Shown here: positions 32,201-32,715 of the stretch, piece after piece
How the letters are laid out: each line of letters opens with the position of its first letter
Numbering within the stretch: position 1 is the first letter of the stretch
NCBI GenBank assembly: GCA_019162745.1
Contig: JAFLLC010000184.1
Span: 1 to 32,715, forward strand
Length of the DNA stretch: 32,715 nt
Direction of reading: 5' to 3'
Source of the DNA: Deltaproteobacteria bacterium
GTDB lineage: Bacteria > Desulfobacterota > Desulfuromonadia > Geobacterales > Pseudopelobacteraceae
Notes under the pieces: model-generated
The model's input: the letters and a program-made list of their open reading frames with translations, nothing else
What the model was told of the DNA's origin: nothing
Database searches by the model: none
Made by a program: the position numbers and the translations under genes

Positions 32201-32715
32201 GAGTGCCGTACCGGCTGTTTCCATGGCTTTAAAATCGACCACCGTATTGTCGGCGGCTTTTTTATTCATGATGATATGGGTGTTGTCTACCGCCAGCGTG
32301 ATATCTGAAGAAATCCCGACAAAAGCAGCTCCGCCGATGGTGGAATCAACTGCGGTCCACTTGCGCTTTGCGCCGCCGGTCTCGGTAAGCAGAGCCATAC
32401 CGAAATCCACATTGGTAAACTTCAGCCCGATATCATCATTCGGATCAGCAAGATCACCAGGAGAACCGGCAAAAGCGTTGATACCGGTCATACCAAGCAG
32501 CAGCGCGTCGGTAGCAACCTGAGTGTGAGCGACATCATTCAAGGTTACCGTTTTGGTTGACTTTTCAAAGCCAAAGCCACCTTCAACCGTTACAAAACCG
32601 AACAGGCTGAGATTAAGATGTCCGTAAGCGCGGATCATCTCGCCTTTACTGCCGTCAAGGTCAAGCGTGATCGTTTTACCGCTCGTGCCGGCAAGGACGC
32701 TGACGTTGGCGTCGC
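1..32715 (-). CDS. Giant multi-repeat surface/secreted protein, partial at both ends (>10,900 residues)
   Basis: One minus-strand frame is open from edge to edge, with no start or stop in the window, so the gene is longer than 32.7 kb. The protein is built of beta-rich repeats: an array of about 167-residue modules at the N-terminal side, EF-hand-like loops, an amphipathic beta region, an RTX block, then a long FHA-like beta-helix broken by other module families. Cysteine is almost absent: I saw seven (near 22,968, 20,437, 11,795, 7,942, 7,480, 6,610 and 5,897), as is usual for exported giant adhesins. No transmembrane segment, signal peptide or enzyme active site was recognised, but both termini lie outside. 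Known families with these parts are adhesins, biofilm-matrix proteins and S-layer-like proteins; the exact job is unknown. The single frame, in-frame repeats and largely synonymous differences between duplicated units argue that it is a translated gene and not a decayed one. Confidence 0.95.
2250..2490 (-). other. Isolated 98-residue-type module
   Basis: 'LKTLDFTGVTITAGTIYTIT', then 'AYTYTAVAGDTSATIVSKI' and 'DLINGG' follow the pattern of the type 1 modules at 7.6-9.2 kb, about 5 kb away. It is a single copy, lodged between beta-helix turns. The last part ('YLDSNKINIYDNG') is shorter than in the array copies. Confidence 0.7.
2990..3105 (-). repeat. Dispersed 'L...DGFxxIxIG' motif, copy 3 (degenerate)
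   Basis: 'ISNSLISRINAATFEKIVIG' followed by 'GTGSVRIGA'. The DG of the core is replaced by Ala-Thr, but the helix-like lead, the F-x-x-I-x-I-G core and the following strand are kept. Confidence 0.5.
3845..3955 (-). repeat. Dispersed 'L...DGFxxIxIG' motif, copy 2
   Basis: 'LSKDEMANIRDGFSQIVIG' followed by 'SGSVIYLGDTTG'. It aligns with the copy at 21.8 kb over the start, the DGF core, the I-x-I-G strand and the later strand ending in Leu/Val-Gly-Asp. Confidence 0.6.
8115..8556 (-). repeat. Near-identical direct repeat, C-terminal copy
   Basis: This 442-bp stretch matches 8,703-9,144 at an offset of exactly 588 bp (196 codons, two modules). I found three mismatches, at 8,516, 8,539 and 8,546. 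Those at 8,516 and 8,546 are synonymous (Ala, Thr) and that at 8,539 exchanges Val and Ile. The first 401 bp are identical. Confidence 0.93.
8703..9144 (-). repeat. Near-identical direct repeat, N-terminal copy
   Basis: Partner of 8,115-8,556. Together the copies form an ABAB order of two slightly different 98-residue modules ('TYTVTIGTSPAFTH' and 'TYSVKVGATTPFTH' types). The low divergence compared with all other modules here points to a recent tandem duplication or gene conversion. Confidence 0.93.
10010..13230 (-). other. FHA-like beta-helix, segment 3
   Basis: About 1,070 residues with regular turns such as 'GSVRFTEVAGVS', 'GGNMNLSESSQVKTTTAAS', 'GNIDIASSKAVNLLDLS', 'GDITATKVNTFG' and 'GGVSISTGGTMIARHVET'. 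A helical insert lies at about 11,540-11,930. The phrase style (D-I-x-L-T/S-x-x-G-x-I) is that of bacterial filamentous adhesins. The left boundary is where the 98-residue modules begin. Confidence 0.75.
11540..11745 (-). repeat. Helical insert, copy 2 of a dispersed ~70-residue unit
   Basis: The unit reads 'WLNSVLSVTSLYSQVTT', then 'SATLSLLKANYDD', 'DDLALLNRRLLEEYY' and 'TPM'. It shares the order L-N-x-x-L, L-Y, T-T, S-A-x-L, L-K-A-x-Y-D, D-L, N-R-x-x-L-x-E and T-P-M with a unit near 20.1-20.3 kb. It lies inside beta-helix segment 3 and is predicted helical from its Leu/Ala/Glu spacing. Function unknown. Confidence 0.7.
13230..15330 (-). other. Second block of tyrosine-rich modules with Trp/Asp-rich end
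   Basis: At the N-terminal side, copies related to the 19.2-21.0 kb modules are seen: 'EGIDYFNDKIDW', 'LNDAEKQAVLNNTGY' and 'LSEVQRNAVAMNLGY'. After 'YTQYLSRYDNTS' the sequence changes to a charged, aromatic region with 'DVDGTGYRVYEVSNDLLA' and 'NRDPNWQW', then the Trp-rich stretch listed separately. Beta-helix turns resume at 'GTVTINAGKNVTISGR'. The block interrupts the helix and is unlike it in composition. Function unknown. Confidence 0.75.
13235..13770 (-). other. Trp/Tyr/Asp/His-rich stretch (~178 residues)
   Basis: The stretch opens with 'SFNYWGDTYGDG' and an acidic run 'DGSDSFDNDGWNDDPDEGD'. It continues through 'SSSWDDTVSWHRHF', 'DYHMIYWNWQDNY', 'DYTYAWTSDWHDIYDTR' and ends near 'TEMQTWTETG'. 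I count about eleven Trp and six His, in a protein where Trp is otherwise rare. It has no resemblance to beta-helix turns. A carbohydrate-, metal- or protein-binding role is possible but not shown by any motif I know. Confidence 0.8.
15330..19170 (-). other. FHA-like beta-helix, segment 2 (longest helix run)
   Basis: About 1,280 residues of beta-helix turns with the FHA style: 'GDLTLLGGVSLGGEITAG', 'KDVDIHGRVVAGGSIG', 'GNISIEGWVRGAKAINLY', 'RNVNIEGVVESTRA' and 'KTVTVMG'-like strands. One stretch (about 17,600-17,800) reads 'VTLKLEFDDGNGFDSYDIV' followed by 'ITSWYNFRLL'-like strands, and may be a small inserted domain. Nothing in the segment suggests an enzyme. Confidence 0.75.
19170..20990 (-). 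repeat. 'LGY-YYN-EGxDY-W' modules, about six copies, inserted in the beta-helix
   Basis: A module of about 60-90 residues recurs. It has a helix-like start (L-T/S-x-A-Q-K/Q-x-x-V/I-x-x-x-L-G-Y), then 'YTGPVYYN', then 'VTTLIEGTDYQNDD' and a closing I-x-W. Good examples are 'LTAAQKLVVVQSLGY', 'LTDAQKAVVAASLGY', 'LTIAQKNIVLAKTGY', 'LSPLQQEIVLAATHN' and 'MTAAQQNAIINSLGY'. Aromatic residues are far denser than in the flanking helix. I do not recognise a named family. The modules could be folded knobs projecting from the fibre. Confidence 0.8.
20130..20335 (-). repeat. Helical insert, copy 1 of a dispersed ~70-residue unit
   Basis: The unit reads 'VKEVNALLTQTNLYTLLTT', then 'DSANLTALKARYDASD', 'SDLQNFNRAALGEFL' and 'YTPM'. 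It aligns with the unit at about 11.6 kb, although about 8.6 kb lies between them. Here it sits among the tyrosine-rich modules. It is unlike the surrounding beta sequence and probably folds as helices. Confidence 0.7.
21000..22560 (-). other. FHA-like beta-helix, segment 1
   Basis: About 520 residues of short beta-strand turns typical of filamentous-haemagglutinin-like helices: 'GDIVVREANDLTIVDDA', 'GGNIAITADDVDFSS', 'DTINIVGDVQSSDDIIF' and 'GAITSSGAMELVGGGS'. It begins right after the RTX block and ends where the tyrosine-rich modules start. It contains one 'DGFSHIQIG' motif. The fold is inferred from the pattern. Confidence 0.75.
21790..21900 (-). repeat. Dispersed 'L...DGFxxIxIG' motif, copy 1
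   Basis: 'LSMRDFDALADGFSHIQIG' followed by a Gly-closing strand 'VVMYVGDIED'. The same layout occurs near 3.9 kb and, weaker, near 3.0 kb, always between beta-helix turns. It may be a capping or connector element of the helix; this is inference. Confidence 0.6.
22575..22930 (-). repeat. RTX (haemolysin-type) calcium-binding nonapeptide repeats
   Basis: A run of GGxGxDxxx-like motifs is visible: 'FDGGTGNDVFMVGGG', 'IHGGADNDLLSGGG', 'YYGEAGDDRFIGGD', 'VVGAGGNDIIYVGTG', 'VDGGAGDDTIYAS' and 'LIGGSGNDRAILD'. These match the parallel beta-roll of RTX proteins, where the Asp side chains bind calcium after export. In most RTX proteins the block is near the C-terminus; here about 7,500 residues follow it within the window. 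It separates the amphipathic beta region from the FHA-like beta-helix. Confidence 0.92.
22930..25070 (-). other. Long amphipathic beta-strand domain without clear repeats
   Basis: About 710 residues in which strands alternate apolar and polar residues, for example 'FQASLDVSLDLGFIGKVSV', 'GIDIIGLEAGATLEINTS', 'FKLEIEANLKIG' and 'IIRLQIGASLTI'. It follows the 167-residue array and leads straight into the RTX block. Such a pattern fits an extended beta-sheet or groove with one hydrophobic face. It is reminiscent of bridge-like or AsmA/TamB-like beta-groove proteins, but I see no signature that proves homology, and no catalytic motif. The boundaries are approximate. Confidence 0.6.
25298..25549 (-). 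repeat. Seven contiguous 12-residue EF-hand-like calcium loops
   Basis: Seven back-to-back 36-bp units encode 12-residue loops of the form D-x-N/D-x-N/D-G-x-I/L/M/F-D/T-x-x-E/D, for example 'DSNKDGRITSSE', 'DTNKNGILDAGE' and 'DVNRNGYMDLGE'. Positions 1, 3, 5, 9 and 12 match the liganding positions of a canonical EF-hand loop, and Gly is at position 6 in all seven. There are no flanking helices and no linkers, unlike a calmodulin EF-hand or a dockerin. The block sits inside one beta module, just before 'AGAVGLAIENLNIGL'. Calcium binding is inferred from the loop pattern. Confidence 0.9.
25826..25972 (-). repeat. Second cluster of EF-hand-like loops, partly degenerate
   Basis: Four 12-residue loops follow one another: 'DKNGNGVLDTFD', one extra Glu, 'DKNFNGVLDPGE', 'DTNSNELLDLTE' and 'DLDRNGRLAKNG'. 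The first two are intact. The third has Glu in place of the Gly at position 6, and the fourth lacks Asp at position 9 and an acid at position 12. The cluster lies about 280 bp upstream, in the reading direction, of the seven-loop block, in the same beta-module array. It probably binds calcium with fewer sites. Confidence 0.8.

Larger units (their letters stand above)
25100..32715 (-). repeat. Array of ~167-residue beta-rich modules, 14 copies recognised
   Basis: Each module has the same order of landmarks: 'DDIGLKFTNVDFALATF', then 'RKWTAVDSTIG', 'GFVGIPGVTLAVDNTHI', 'VTFAIDGKKGDLLQVYGH', 'INLFDFVMVEGGFGFEKS', then 'MADVNAFAGVKG'. The 'FVGI' landmark recurs near 32.3, 31.8, 31.3, 30.8, 30.3, 29.8, 29.3, 28.8, 28.3, 27.8, 27.4, 26.8, 26.1 and 25.1 kb. 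The period is about 500 bp (498-513 bp measured between the six rightmost FGFEKS landmarks), longer in the last copies where insertions occur. The rightmost four copies are nearly alike and the left ones are divergent. The array continues past the right edge. Strands alternate polar and apolar residues, so an extended beta structure is likely. I do not recognise the family and assign no function. Confidence 0.85.

Noticed and set aside
1-32715. Several adjacent adhesin genes
   Set aside because: No stop codon or start/ribosome-binding context was found between the regions in the minus frame; the changes of composition are domain boundaries.

Overview
The window appears to be the interior of a single giant protein-coding gene on the minus strand. 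One frame (codons whose lowest + coordinate is 2 modulo 3) reads from the right edge to the left edge as about 10,904 sense codons. I met no stop in it, and neither the start nor the stop of the gene is inside the window. I read it as protein through nearly all of its length and checked the phase at many points (for example 32,711, 25,547, 20,132, 13,556, 11,540, 8,513 and 2). There is no intergenic DNA, RNA gene, promoter, terminator, CRISPR array or insertion sequence that I can support. All other open frames are shadows of this gene.

From the N-terminal side (right) to the C-terminal side (left), the protein is a chain of repeat families. At about 32.7-25.1 kb there are 14 recognisable copies of a beta-rich module of about 167 residues. 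The copies are very alike at the right edge and decay leftwards, and two clusters of EF-hand-like calcium loops are embedded near the left end. At about 25.1-22.9 kb there is a long amphipathic beta-strand segment. At about 22.9-22.6 kb there is an RTX (GGxGxD) calcium-binding block. From about 22.6 kb to the left edge there is a filamentous-haemagglutinin-like beta-helix of the 'G-N-I-x-I/L-x-S/T' type. Three sets of other modules interrupt the helix: 'LGY...YYN...EGxDY...W' modules at 21.0-19.2 kb and 15.3-13.8 kb, a Trp/Tyr/Asp-rich stretch at 13.8-13.2 kb, and a run of modules of about 98 residues at 10.0-6.0 kb. The last run includes a recent 442-bp duplication.

The composition (Gly, Ala, Thr, Val, Asp, Asn rich; only seven Cys noticed), the calcium-binding repeats and the beta-helix indicate a secreted or cell-surface giant adhesin or matrix protein of a Gram-negative-type bacterium. 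The sequence does not identify the organism. Giant proteins of this general style are known in Chlorobium, in Geobacter-like Desulfuromonadota, in Planctomycetes and in Omnitrophota, so any of these is possible. The secretion route is not visible: RTX repeats suggest type I secretion, and FHA-like repeats suggest two-partner or autotransporter secretion.
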